A model generated the notes under the pieces. It saw only the letters and a list, made by a program, of their open reading frames with translations, was not told the DNA's origin and did not search any database. Made by a program: the position numbers and the translations under genes. A stretch of DNA of 64,000 nt from Paracyclopina nana (lineage: Eukaryota; Arthropoda; Copepoda; Cyclopoida; Cyclopettidae), in assembly GCA_019096065.1 (NCBI GenBank), contig JAGUCH010000001.1, forward strand, positions 5,704,001 through 5,768,000. Reading direction: 5' to 3'. Below, piece by piece: positions 1 through 13,455 of this stretch. Positions within the stretch are counted from its first letter, which is position 1; each line of letters begins with the position of its first letter.

Positions 1-3401
<3,401 letters not shown>

Positions 3402-4346
3402 TGAATTTTAGCGAGAATCGCGATGACTTCAGCAAGCAAAGGATGACAACAATCGGCGGCCAAGATGGCGGACACGGCGACTGAAAAAGCCAGTCAAGAG
3501 TGCCGACGCCGACACAGTCGAGGGCGCGCTTCAGCCGATCAGGCTGGTCGGGCTAACAACTCGAGAGGCTGACGCGTTGGGGACGGCATACGCAAGGCCG
3601 GCCGGCTATGCTCTGGCTGGTTTCAACGCAAGGGCTGGCTAGGCAGCCGGCAACACTTCCCGCCGAGGTCGATCCGGGTCAGCTTCGTCCGCGACAAAGG
3701 GGAAAGGAAGAAGGGAGCAGAAAAAAACGAGATACATATTCTAATCGGCTCACCGGATCGAATGCATGTCCAAAGTTTGAGTACTCATACTTTTTTAGCA
3801 TCGTAGCAGCCATTTCTTATCGATGCGTCAATTTTCGAATGATTGCGAGTGCGGAGTTCAGCGGCTGCTCTATCAGCTGATTTCGTCGCTGTCAAAGTTT
3901 GTTTATCTTTCTCTTTTTTGCGTGTTGCGATTTCGCGGAATTTGCTCTAGTTGCAAAATAAATATTGTATTGAGGGCGCGAGGAGGGAAAATCATCTCAT
4001 TAAGTGATTGCTGCAAGAAGCATCGTTTTCTTCAATTGAGCAGTACTTGAATGTGCGGCTGAGTCGGTCCGGCTCGTGGTTGAGTCGACGCCGTGGAGTC
4101 GGGCCGAGCCTTGAGGAGCCGCGGATGACGACGGCAGCGGCTGTGACGACGACGACGACGACGGCGACGAATTTGAGAGAACGTAAATGGGCGAGCCATC
4201 GTGAATCAAGATGCTGCTGCTGCCAGTGCTGCAACTGTTCCCAGTGTAATTCATGCATTTGTGCAAATCCATGCTGTTCAAGATCTGCTCCTCCGTGCTC
4301 CAGAAGAAGTAGCGTTCCATTGGCTTGACCTCAGAGGTCACCAGCC
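3402..4346. promoter_or_regulatory. Bidirectional promoter between p66 and beta-arrestin
   Basis: The start codons of the two divergent genes are 945 bp apart. The part next to p66 (about 3240-3700) is clearly richer in G+C and CpG than its surroundings. The part before the arrestin ATG contains a GAC/CGA trinucleotide run near 4127-4172, probably in its 5' UTR. Transcription starts cannot be placed from sequence alone. Confidence 0.65.
3460..3472 (+). promoter_or_regulatory. YY1-type site CAAGATGGCGGAC
   Basis: The sequence CCAAGATGGCGGAC matches the AANATGGCGGC core recognised by YY1/Pho. It lies about 60 bp upstream of the p66 start codon, a typical place for this motif near animal transcription starts. 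Function is inferred from the motif alone. Confidence 0.5.
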
Positions 4347-7300
4347 ATGTCGAGTAAAAAGCAGGGCACTCGGTAAGCCATCCCATGTCCGTCCTCTATG
4401 CCTTCTATTGCACTCCTCTTTTTCAGCGTTTTCAAGAAGGGCTCGCCCAACGGTAAGATCACCGTGTATCTGGGCCGCAGAGACTTCGTCGACCACATCA
4501 GCCACGTTGACCCCATCGACGGAGTCGTCCTCGTGGACCCCGAATACCTCAGCGGCCGCAAAGTCTTCGGCCACGTCCTCGCAGCCTTTCGATATGGTAG
4601 AGAGGACCTCGACGTTCTAGGTATTCAATACTTCTCGGCTTGTTTCGTCTCCTCACTCATCCTCGTTGTTCTCAACTGACAGGTCTTTCAGGTCTCACGT
4701 TTCGCAAGGACCTCTACTTGGCCTCCGCACCCATTTTCCCTCAGCTCGAGGAGAACAAGAGGCCACTGACGAGGTTGCAGGAGCGCCTCATCAAAAAGTT
4801 GGGCGAGAATGCATACCCCTTCTATTTCGAGTTGCCCCCTCACTGTCCCGCATCGGTCACCCTCCAACCTGCTCCCGGGGACACTGGAAAGCCATGTGGC
4901 ATCGATTACGAGATGAAGGCCTTTGTTGGCGAGACGCCAGAGGACAAGCCTCACAAGAGGTATTAAAAGTTAAAAGCAGCCTTTCGAAATCGTCTTAACT
5001 CGGCAAAATTGCAGGAACTCGGTGAGGCTTGCCATACGTAAGGTCATGTACGCCCCTTCTAAGCCCGGGGAGCAGCCTTCGGTGGAAGTGAGCAAAGAGT
5101 TCATGATGTCCCCGAGCAAGCTGCATCTGGAGGTATCCCTCGACAAGGAACTTTATTACCATGGAGAGACGATCTCTGTCAACGTACACATACAAAACAA
5201 CTCGAATAAGCCTGTGAAAAAGATAAAAGTGTCAGTGAGACAATTCGCGGATATTTGCCTCTTCTCCACCGCACAATACAAGTGCACCGTAGCTGAAATC
5301 GAAAGCGAGTAAGTCCAATTTAAATGTTTGGTCCCCATTTCACGCCAGTTTTATCCATTGCGGTACTCTCTTATTGATACAAATGGTCTCTCTCTTCGTT
5401 CTACACGTAGCTGCACTGTAGCAAAATTCAATAACGTCACAGTGCTCAGTGATTAGATTGCGAGCCGAAAACTACAGCATGCATACGTCAAAATCCCTCT
5501 GATTGAACATCACTCGAAAGCCAATTTACTTGTAGTACGGCGCTTATTTTTGCCTCTTCCAAATTGAAAGATGATACTTTAAATACCTGTTTACCTTCTG
5601 CCCCACTTATCTCACCTAGCAGGATATGTTTTCCTGCGTCATGCAAGCTGCTTTGTGATAGCGCTAATCTTGTGCCCGCACACCTACATGTCTTTTTATT
5701 TATCGTCGCCCTTCACTCCGTTACTGAAAATGCTATGATTGCAGTTGGCATTTCTCTTGACTTTGAGGCAAAACTAATTTCCAGGCGGACAAAGCTCTCT
5801 AAACCGCCTCTAGCTCTTTATACTACTTGACCCGAAATTGTACTTTTTGACAGTGGCTATATTTAAGTACACGTTAAGGAGTGTTTACACTGTATCAGGA
5901 CTTTGTAAAGTCAAAGCTAAAGAGGAAGTTTTAAAGTACGATCAGAAATAGTTTCGCATCTGCGACTTGGGGGTTTCTAACTAGATCAAGATTAGTCTAT
6001 CAAGTGTTTGTCTTCACGTCTTTCATAGAGCCTTCTCTACCATTAAATTTTCACGCGATAGATGACTATATGCGCTTGCATAGGCTATTCTTTTGTGAAA
6101 TTAATGTGGTTTTGCCGTACGCGTATTCTAAGTTTCCTTGTGTTCTAGTCGTCACGCCACTAAAGAAAGTGTATGCTCGCTCGGCGCTGTAAAATGTGTC
6201 GTGTCTGATCTTCGGTAGCAGCTCGGCTATTATTAAGAAATATTTGCTTTCATATGCAGTAACTATACATAATACTTTTATCCATTGAATTGCCTCCCAT
6301 TACTTTGGGCCGAAGAGCCTTCGTAATGGGTGGCAGCGGCGACGTCTTGATACGGCATTCTCGTCATTTTTGGCAGCTGCATTGACTCTTTTTTCCTTTT
6401 GTGCAGGGATGGATTTCCGATTGGCTCAGGATCAACTCTGAATAAGGTCTACACACTAACCCCATTACTAGCCAACAACAAAGACAAGTGGGGCCTTGCC
6501 TTAGATGGCCAACTAAAACACGAGGACACAAATTTGGCCTCCTCTACTCTGTAAGTGCCATTCTCATCATCAAACTGCTCGTAATTAACTGTAAAGGCTG
6601 CAAAAAAGTGGCTCGCCATAAAATCCGCTTGAAAAGCGCATCTGTGTTGTCAGCTCTAATGGCCTAAAATAGAAACCCCTTTTAATTTATCATTGACTGG
6701 TTTGCCCATGAGCAAACGGGGGAACAGAAATATGATCGAAAGACCGAATTGACGAGGTGATTTTTTAGTCGAAGGTTTTTAATCCTGGGTGCTGAAATCG
6801 AAACATTTCGTCCCTCTGGCTAATCAGGCCTAAATGTGTTGTTGTGCGTAAAGTTATCATTCAACTATGGCATTTTTTCAAAGTTGGCCGAAAAATCATA
6901 GCCTTGAATACTTATTAGCGAAAAATTGTTTTTTGAATCAAAGTCTTAGGTGAAAATATTAAAACATCTTGGTTTTTCGGCTTTGAAGTCAATTGACGGG
7001 TTCAATAGGCATTTTACCGCTCGGCCATAAAACCAGGAGTAATTTCAGTTAGATCTAAAACTGCAGGTTGTTCCTAAAATCTTCTGTCATTTCGAACAAA
7101 AAATCCACCCATGATTCGATCTTATTGCCGGTGCCCGAGCAAACAGGAGGAGATGCTCCGCTAATAGGCTGACATGTCTTTTGACAACGGTGTGTGTTCT
7201 CGAAAGTCTCTTATAATTTGACATTGATCCTGTAAGAGCACAGTTAGCCTTCTTATGTTGAAGGTAGGGAGCTTCGATCTCCCCTGCTGCCTCGAAAGCC

Positions 7301-8044
7301 TCTGCTTATGCTATCTAGTTTGGCTGTGCTTCATCATGCAACTTCGCGCATAATTTCTGTACTTAACAATCTTTTCAGAGTCACGGATAGTAATCAGAAG
7401 GAGAACCTTGGTATATTAGTACAATACAAGGTTAAAGTGAAGCTTTTCCTTGGATCCCTTGGAGGGTAAGATTTTTATGGCCTTTTACGATTCATTTAAT
7501 GATTGCTCGTGTACTAGGGACTTGGTGGCTGAGTTACCTTTCACGCTAATGCACCCGAAGCCATTAGACGAAGATCGGCCATCTTCCTCGAGTTCGCACA
7601 AATCAGAGTCAAGCACCACTAAAGAGAACGGGGAGACCGCTAAACTGGAAAAGGATGAGAAAATCGTCGACAATCTTGTTGACACCAACCTTATTCAGCT
7701 GGACACGTAAGTGGAAAATGAATGCTAAGCAGATTATCCCCCAAGGTCGTATTTTCGCTTGTTATCTCGAGCATTAAGTACCAATCTACGAAGAATGCCT
7801 GTCTTGTTTGAATGCTTGACAATAACGCCTGCTGAGGCCTTTCATCTTATGCCAATTAACCATTTTATAGCACATAATCAAAGTATTTTAGCTCGGTGAT
7901 GATAAGGCTCAAAAGGCTATCCAAGATGTAAAGCAACGTTTGTTTTCTTTCAGTGATACCTCGGCCTGTTACGCTGACCAAGACGACGACATAATATTTG
8001 AAGATTTTGCTAGGCTTCGATTAAAAGGCGAAACTGATGCTTGA
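4347..8044 (+). CDS. Beta-arrestin (non-visual arrestin)
   Basis: This cytosolic adaptor binds phosphorylated GPCRs, stops G-protein coupling and links receptors to clathrin. Eight exons are 4347-4372, 4427-4620, 4692-4959, 5015-5308, 6407-6550, 7379-7465, 7518-7706 and 7954-8044, all in phase and giving 430 aa, a normal arrestin length. The N-terminus [13 protein letters not shown] holds the phosphate-sensing lysines. The arrestin signature [19 protein letters not shown] spans the exon 2-3 junction. Exon 5 keeps [11 protein letters not shown] and LASSTL. The C-tail carries a clathrin-box-like NLIQLD and the AP2-binding [15 protein letters not shown], which mark it as a beta-arrestin rather than a visual arrestin. 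The acidic, serine-rich linker in exon 7 is the usual variable region. Intron 6 is only 52 nt. Head-to-head with p66. Drosophila kurtz is the likely counterpart. Family is secure; 1:1 orthology is inferred. Confidence 0.95.
5309..7378 (+). other. Beta-arrestin introns 4 and 5
   Basis: Intron 4 (5309-6406, 1.1 kb) and intron 5 (6551-7378, 0.8 kb) flank the short exon at 6407-6550. I see no coding sequence or strong repeat inside them. Confidence 0.8.
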
Positions 8045-8551
8045 CAAGGTTGCTGTTGAGAGAGAGAGAAGAAAGCTACAAGAATAATCTTTGATTGAGA
8101 ACAAAAATGGATTTTTTGAGATGCTTCATGAGCGAACCACTACTACCCTTCTAAAGAACCAAAAATACCCGCCTTGACTCTGTCCTAATTGACGATCATT
8201 GCGCTGTATTGAGTTGTTATTTCCTCGTTTTAATGTGACACGCAAACACTAGCAGAATCGGAGCGTGAATGAAGACGCCGCCAAGAAGTAATAATGTTAT
8301 TGCAAAACAAGCTTTTATGATGACTATCAATGCATCAGACACGAAGAACTAAGTATTTTCTCAAATTATTAACCAACAGCTTCCCTAGACATCTCTTGTT
8401 CCTACTGTCCCCACAAGCTCGCATTTTTCCATGCTCTCTGCTATTTTTATTTCAATGCTTACATGTGTTTTTGATGATTAGCTCGCCAATTGTAACAACG
8501 TTCTTGCTAAATATTATTAACAATACCGAGAAACGGGCATCGCAGCTTTAT
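8045..8551. other. Convergent 3' intergenic region, arrestin / EEF1AKMT2
   Basis: This gap lies between the stop codons of two convergent genes and must hold both 3' UTRs. I found no canonical AATAAA for beta-arrestin on the plus strand here. No gene is seen. Confidence 0.6.
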
Positions 8552-8556
8552 TTATT
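8547..8556 (-). terminator. Overlapping AATAAA signals at the EEF1AKMT2 stop codon
   Basis: On the minus strand the sequence AAATAAATAAAG contains two AATAAA hexamers, at 8551-8556 and 8547-8552. The first overlaps the TAA stop at 8552-8554. This would give a very short 3' UTR. Confidence 0.5.
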
Positions 8557-10466
8557 TCTTCTCAAACACGATGGAAGTGACGTTGGATCCGGATTGGCCT
8601 CCAAACTGAAATTTCGGTGTAGGCAAGATTGATTTCACTGTGAACAAGTCAGTAAACGTGGCCGTGAGTTCTTCCTCTGTCCAATTACAAGAAGTAATGA
8701 AAAAGTTTCCTTCCTTTTTTAGCATGTGGTGCACGCTCTGCTTGTAGGAATGTCTCATTTCCTGGGAATTAGGGTTTAAACTAATGGCATCATAGGTCCC
8801 TTTGTCCAGGCAAACATGGTATTTTTCTTGCCTCTCGCAATCAATTTTCAGAACATCACAGGTCTGGCATGAAAGAAAATGTTATTTGTGTAGGCTATTG
8901 CACTAGCAGCTCGGTAGGCATCTTGAAAAGAGCTTGAGAGGAATGAAAGCTAGTAGCACAAGGAGCTAGCTAGGCTCTCTAAGACGTTGAGGTTTAATTT
9001 TGATTAGTTTTTCGACTGACTGCCTGAGCTACTCCCCAAGGCATTGCTGCTTCTATTTTATTCTAGGCTACATCAATGGAGTGCATTTCTTGGATACGTA
9101 CGAGAAAGCTGATAGAGTCTTCGATGCCCGAGTCCTTGGCTAATTTCTTAGCCAATTCCACAGCATAAGGAGAATAGTCCACGCCACAAACATTGGTAAA
9201 GCCCAGTTGGTACAGTTCTATGCTCATCATTCCGTTGCCGCATCCTAGGTCAATGATGGCTGCCGAAGTAGGAATATTTTTCTCGACCCACCTCACCATA
9301 CGATTCATGGCAGCCTCGCCGAACCACACTTCGCCTTTGTCACCAATATCTTCGAAGTTTTTCTGCTCAAGTTTGTACATATCATCCCAGCTAAAACAAA
9401 TGTACACGATCTCATGAAACGCTCCTCGTTAGCAAAGTTGCGAGCTAATGAAATATGAAACAGACAAGCTTGGGTGCAGCAAGAGATTCGAAAACGAAGT
9501 GTTTCTCAAAGAGCAACTCGATCTCACTATTAATCTAGTAGACTATTCTTTGCTCTTGCGGATTCGCTCGATGGCGGACGTGAGCTTTCGCCTAGGGCCT
9601 AAGAGGGAAATTCCCAGATCTTTGAGGTCTGAGTCGTCCATCATCAAGAAGTGATCAAGGCTGACATCCTTGAATGCGTCCTCATATTTCTGCAAATTGA
9701 GTTCGGAAAGTAAGTGCTTAACATCGCTAGGGTCCAAGGGTGGCCCCATCATTTTGGCAGCCTGTGAAGGCCCTGCCCAGACCTCTGGCAAAGCTGGCGA
9801 GGACATTTGGTGGAGAGCTTTGGCAAGGCGAATGTTCCCGCTGGACAAGGCCATTTGAGTAGCATCTTCTCCGCCAGGTAGGCAATACGAGACGTTGGCA
9901 CCATATCTAATCAGGAGTTCTACCACCCGCTCGTGACCAGCTTGAGCAGCCAGGAGAAGAGGCGTCATTTCCATCGACTTTTCCTTGACTTCAACGCTTG
10001 ATCCGGCGTCCAAGAGTAGCCGACAAGCATCCAAATGACCGGAAACGACTGCATGGGTGAGAGCAGTGTAACCTTTTGGGTCTTGCCTTTCGTCCAAGCA
10101 TGCTTGTCCCACTCGAATGAGCACGTTGATGACGTCGACATGACCGCAGCTAGCAGCAAGCATGAGAGCAGTCCGATCTCCAGCATGAACATTACATCCG
10201 GAGGCGATAAGGAAAGCTACCAAGGACGCGTGATCGTAGTAGCTCGCATACATGAGACAGGTCCACCCTCCCTGATTAGGGTTGTCAATCCCCGATGCCA
10301 AATAAGCAAGTAGAGTTCTGACGTGTTCAAGATCTCCAACCGACGAAGCGGTCCATGGATCAAACTCGAATCCGTAGCTGTCCATGGCTGAATATTACTG
10401 CGACACTTACTATTCTTTGGTTCCGAGCTCGGATGAGGGCAATTCTTCATTCTTTTCTTCTGCCAT
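8552..10466 (-). CDS. EEF1AKMT2: EEF1A lysine methyltransferase 2 (METTL10 family)
   Basis: This cytosolic SAM-dependent methyltransferase modifies a lysine of elongation factor 1A. Three coding exons, 10466-10411, 9390-9102 and 8863-8552, join in phase to give 218 aa. Exon 1 encodes MAEEKNEELPSSELGTKE and ends in TA; exon 2 begins C TGG, so the junction makes the family motif LGTKEYWD. Motif I is IIDLGCGNGM and post-I is VCGVDYSPYA. The substrate-proximal CLDKGTYDAISLNP and the C-terminal FFITSCNWTEEEL and PTPKFQFGGQSG are closely METTL10-like. Length fits the family. The first intron (9391-10410) contains the whole ANKS3-like gene on the same strand. Exon 1 would be lost if only intronless ORFs were called. 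Divergent to the DP gene. Identity is secure; the exon 1 join rests on the perfect restoration of the motif. Confidence 0.93.
9543..10385 (-). CDS. Ankyrin repeat and SAM domain protein (ANKS3-like), nested intronless gene
   Basis: The single-exon ORF encodes 280 aa. About five or six ankyrin repeats cover residues 10-190, with GGWTCLMYASYYDHASLV, TALMLAASCGHVDVINVL, GYTALTHAVVSGHLDACR and MTPLLLAAQAGHERVVEL clearly visible. A SAM domain fills residues 215-278 (LLSELNLQKYEDAF, then LKDLGISLLGPRRKLTSAI). Order and motifs are those of ANKS3, a ciliary/nephronophthisis-linked scaffold, but the protein is much shorter because it lacks the long linker and C-terminal coiled coil of the vertebrate protein. 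The ORF lies wholly inside intron 1 of EEF1AKMT2 on the same strand. Its ATG is 25 nt past that gene's 5' splice site, and no AATAAA or ATTAAA is seen between its stop and EEF1AKMT2 exon 2, so a shared transcript is likely. Being intronless may mean a retrocopy origin. Confidence 0.88.
   Translation of the reverse strand: MDSYGFEFDPWTASSVGDLEHVRTLLAYLASGIDNPNQGGWTCLMYASYYDHASLVAFLIASGCNVHAGDRTALMLAASCGHVDVINVLIRVGQACLDERQDPKGYTALTHAVVSGHLDACRLLLDAGSSVEVKEKSMEMTPLLLAAQAGHERVVELLIRYGANVSYCLPGGEDATQMALSSGNIRLAKALHQMSSPALPEVWAGPSQAAKMMGPPLDPSDVKHLLSELNLQKYEDAFKDVSLDHFLMMDDSDLKDLGISLLGPRRKLTSAIERIRKSKE
10410..10466 (-). promoter_or_regulatory. Upstream ORF formed if EEF1AKMT2 intron 1 is retained
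   Basis: Without splicing, the EEF1AKMT2 start codon opens an 18-codon ORF that ends in TAG made from the last two exon bases plus the donor G, followed at once by TAA. The ANKS3-like ATG comes 24 nt later. This is a layout suited to reinitiation. The sequence shows the frames; use in translation is inference. Confidence 0.5.
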
Positions 10467-11420
10467 GGCGAAAGCTGTGGAGGTTTTTAAAATTGCCAGC
10501 TCGTGGACTATTCTTTGTTGACATTGGCAACACTGCACTGCAGTGACTGCAGGCAAGCACAGGGACCGGTGCGGTTGTGCAGTTGTGCTGATCGCTCGCC
10601 ACTGTAGCAGTTCACTAGCTTCCACATACTTATTTGGGAAAGTCAATTAACTAACAAGAAGAAACGTTTCAAGAGCTCTATCAGAAAAAAATGATTAAAA
10701 AATAAATAACAATTCTCTTAGCAAAAGTGAGATCTAATTGACAATAGAAGGAGAAATGAAATAGCAATTGAGGTAACTTCTGGTGATCATCAACCCTAAT
10801 AACAGTCACCTTACTAGAACCATGCACCACTGCTGGTTATTATCGCAGTAGAGTATGTTGGTGCTCAGGTCCATTTAAATGTTCCCTCCACTTTTAGCTG
10901 ATTGGCTCCACGCTTTCCCGCGCAACAAACGCCAGCCGTGCACTAAATTCATCGATACCAGAGTAAACACAAGTCAATGTAAAAGTGGCCAAAGCAACTT
11001 CTTGATTTTATCCATTCTGACACTTAACACAATGCAGAGCAGTTTTCCGTCGCATTGATACAACGATAACTTGTATTTTCTGTTAGAATTCCATTTTTTA
11101 CCTCTCTGAGAATTCGCGACTTTTTAAAAATCTGTTTATACCATTTGACATCAATTAAACTTTGACAGATTCCGATTACCGCGAATTAATAATCACAACA
11201 GTTTCTAAGGATTTCAGCTCAGTATTGTTGCAGTTTAAACGGATCCCGTAGAATAAAAGACAATTTAGCTGAGCCATATTTGCAGAGTCAAGCCAAAACG
11301 CGTGACTTTTTAAAAATGTCTGGTCTGGTAGCGCCGCCGTAAAAAGGCAAACTGTACTTGAGCGTCCGTCTGCTGCATCCCAAGTTCCATGATTTGATGG
11401 TGGCCTAAAAATCCAATATC
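10467..11420. promoter_or_regulatory. Divergent promoter region, EEF1AKMT2-ANKS3-like / DP
   Basis: This 954-bp gap separates the two divergent start codons. It carries an inverted CCAAT box (ATTGG at 10901-10905) and an E2F-type site just beside it. The rest is A+T-rich, and no coding sequence is seen. Confidence 0.6.
10914..10923 (+). promoter_or_regulatory. E2F/DP-type site TTTCCCGCGC
   Basis: The site matches the TTTSSCGC consensus exactly and lies 9 bp after an ATTGG (NF-Y type) box, a common pairing in cell-cycle promoters. It is about 500 bp upstream of the DP start codon and 450 bp upstream of that of EEF1AKMT2. Confidence 0.5.
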
Positions 11421-13049
11421 ATGTCGGGGAACCAAACTAATAGCATCCCGGTGACCATTCAAGGCTTGACCGTGTCGGCCTCGCCGAATGGGAGTGGGGG
11501 CGCAATGCTTACCCAGTCTCAAGCCACTCAACTGCTCCAGAAGCTGAGGACTCTGCAGTCAGGATCGCCGAACCAAACCATCAAAATTCAAGCGATTCAG
11601 ACGAACCCAACGACGGGTGCGAAGCAAATCGTGGCCATTCCCATCCAGAGCTCTGCGTCTGGAGGCCACACCATCACAGTTTCGGGCGGGGGCGGCTCCA
11701 CGATGAGCCGCATGAGCCCCATGAAAGTGATCAAGATTCCGGCCTCCAGTGCAGGTGCATCCGGCATTTTCACAACATCGTCAATGGTGCACAGCGATTC
11801 GGGTATCAAGGTGGTCAAGTTGGGATCAGCCACAACTACCAATGCAAGAATGGTCTACTCGCCTCAGGTAAGCTGACCGAATGAAGGAATTTTGTGGCCT
11901 GCTCATGACGTGACGTTTTTGCTCCATAGGTGGTCACTCCGTCCAAGTTGACCCAAGCCACCCCGATCATTCAGACGGCTAGTGTATCTCAGGGCAGCGA
12001 GGCTGGCAGCCTTGACTCGCGCAAACGCTCAGATATCGATTTTGATGCCTTCTCAGATGCCAAGCGAAGGAAGACGGAGAAGGGAGGCAAAGGGCTTCGG
12101 CATTTCTCCATGAAAGTGTGCGAAAAAGTCCAAGCCAAAGGGTCCACATCATACAATGAAGTGGCTGACGAACTGGTCAATGAGTTGACTGATCCACGGT
12201 GCACTTCCCCCACCGATCAGCAGTACGATCAGAAGAACATTCGGCGTCGCGTCTACGATGCCCTCAACGTCCTCATGGCTATGAATATCATCAGCAAGGA
12301 GAAAAAGGAAATTCGATGGCTCGGCCTCCCCACAAACTCCATTCAGGAGGCCAATGGCCTCGAGCTGGATAAGGCTCGAAGGATTGAGCGCATCAAAGCC
12401 AAAACGCAACAGTTGCAGGATCTCATTCTACAAGTAAGTCGATTTTCTTCCTGTGTTCTCACGACTGTTCAAAATGGGAAAAACCGGAAAGGGCTTCAAT
12501 AGTTCTCTGCTCTAATATGATTTCTTTCTATTAGCAAATAGCCTTCAAGAATCTAGTGGAACGGAACAAGGAACGAGAAAAGCAGGAGGGCCCGCCTGCA
12601 CCAAATTCTGCAATCCAGCTGCCTTTTATTATTGTGAACACGAGCAAAAAGACCGTCATCGACTGCAGCATCTCCAACGACAAAATGGAATACCTTTTCA
12701 ATTTTGACGACACCTTCGAAATCCATGACGACATGGAGGTAAACTCACACGACTAGCATTCTGTTCAATTGTGATGACTTTTGCAATCTAGGTGCTGAAG
12801 AGGATGGGGCTTAGCTTCGGACTTGAGAGAGGTCAGGTGACTTCTGAAAATCTGGCCAAAGCCAGGACTATGGTCCCGCGAGCACTTGAGCAGTATGTCG
12901 TCCAATTGGCTGAGAAAGGCCCTGGCAACTGCTCGAGCATACCCAAGGTGTCACCCCCAAAGATCCTCAAGGAGGAAATTTTCGAGCAATCAGAACTAGC
13001 GCAATCTGAGCATGGTGGCGACACCGATTCCGAAGTGGACATTAATTGA
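11421..13049 (+). CDS. Dp: Transcription factor DP (E2F dimerisation partner)
   Basis: DP pairs with E2F to bind cell-cycle promoters. Four exons, 11421-11867, 11930-12433, 12535-12738 and 12792-13049, all phase 0, give 470 aa. Exon 1 encodes a low-complexity N-terminus ([19 protein letters not shown]). Exon 2 holds the winged-helix DNA-binding domain with [29 protein letters not shown] and the recognition helix [19 protein letters not shown], then the leucine-rich dimerisation helix. Exons 3 and 4 hold the DP-conserved [30 protein letters not shown] and [20 protein letters not shown]. The tail is acidic ([11 protein letters not shown]). The match to animal DP proteins is strong throughout the folded part. 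The start is the first ATG of the open frame; an upstream non-coding exon is possible. Introns are 53-101 nt. Confidence 0.95.
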
Positions 13050-13455
13050 GTACAAACCCCTATCAAATCGTATTTGTAAAATGTACATATAGCCTGTTAT
13101 GGATGATGATGTGCTCAATGGCCAACCTTTCAAAAGCTGAGCAGCTGTTCTTTCCAGAATTGATTCTCTTTTCAAGCAAGGCTGTTCAGGAATGTTTCAA
13201 TTATTAGGGAAACCCTTTGAAGAAGAATTCGTGTTCTATTATTATTGAAATACATCATAATGCTGAATATCTTAACAATATTCGTGATAATTTAATTATT
13301 CTTGTCCCTTGATACCCTTACGTATGCAGTTGTGTTATCGTCATCCCTCAACTGTGATGTTGTGTGTTGCTAGGAGATGGAATCTCTCTCCTCTCTGTGG
13401 CCTCAGCTCTGGTGAAATATGGTAGTCACCTTTTCCATTAGGCAAGGCAGCTAGG
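13050..13455. other. Intergenic region DP / G-alpha
   Basis: This is a 406-bp gap between two genes in the same direction. It is A+T-rich, must contain the DP 3' UTR and the G-alpha promoter, and shows no clear AATAAA on the plus strand. Confidence 0.6.

Noticed and set aside
4000-4620. Long open frames on both strands around the arrestin start
   Set aside because: Caused by the trinucleotide repeat and by alternative frames of arrestin exons 1-2; only the arrestin frame has splice-supported homology.
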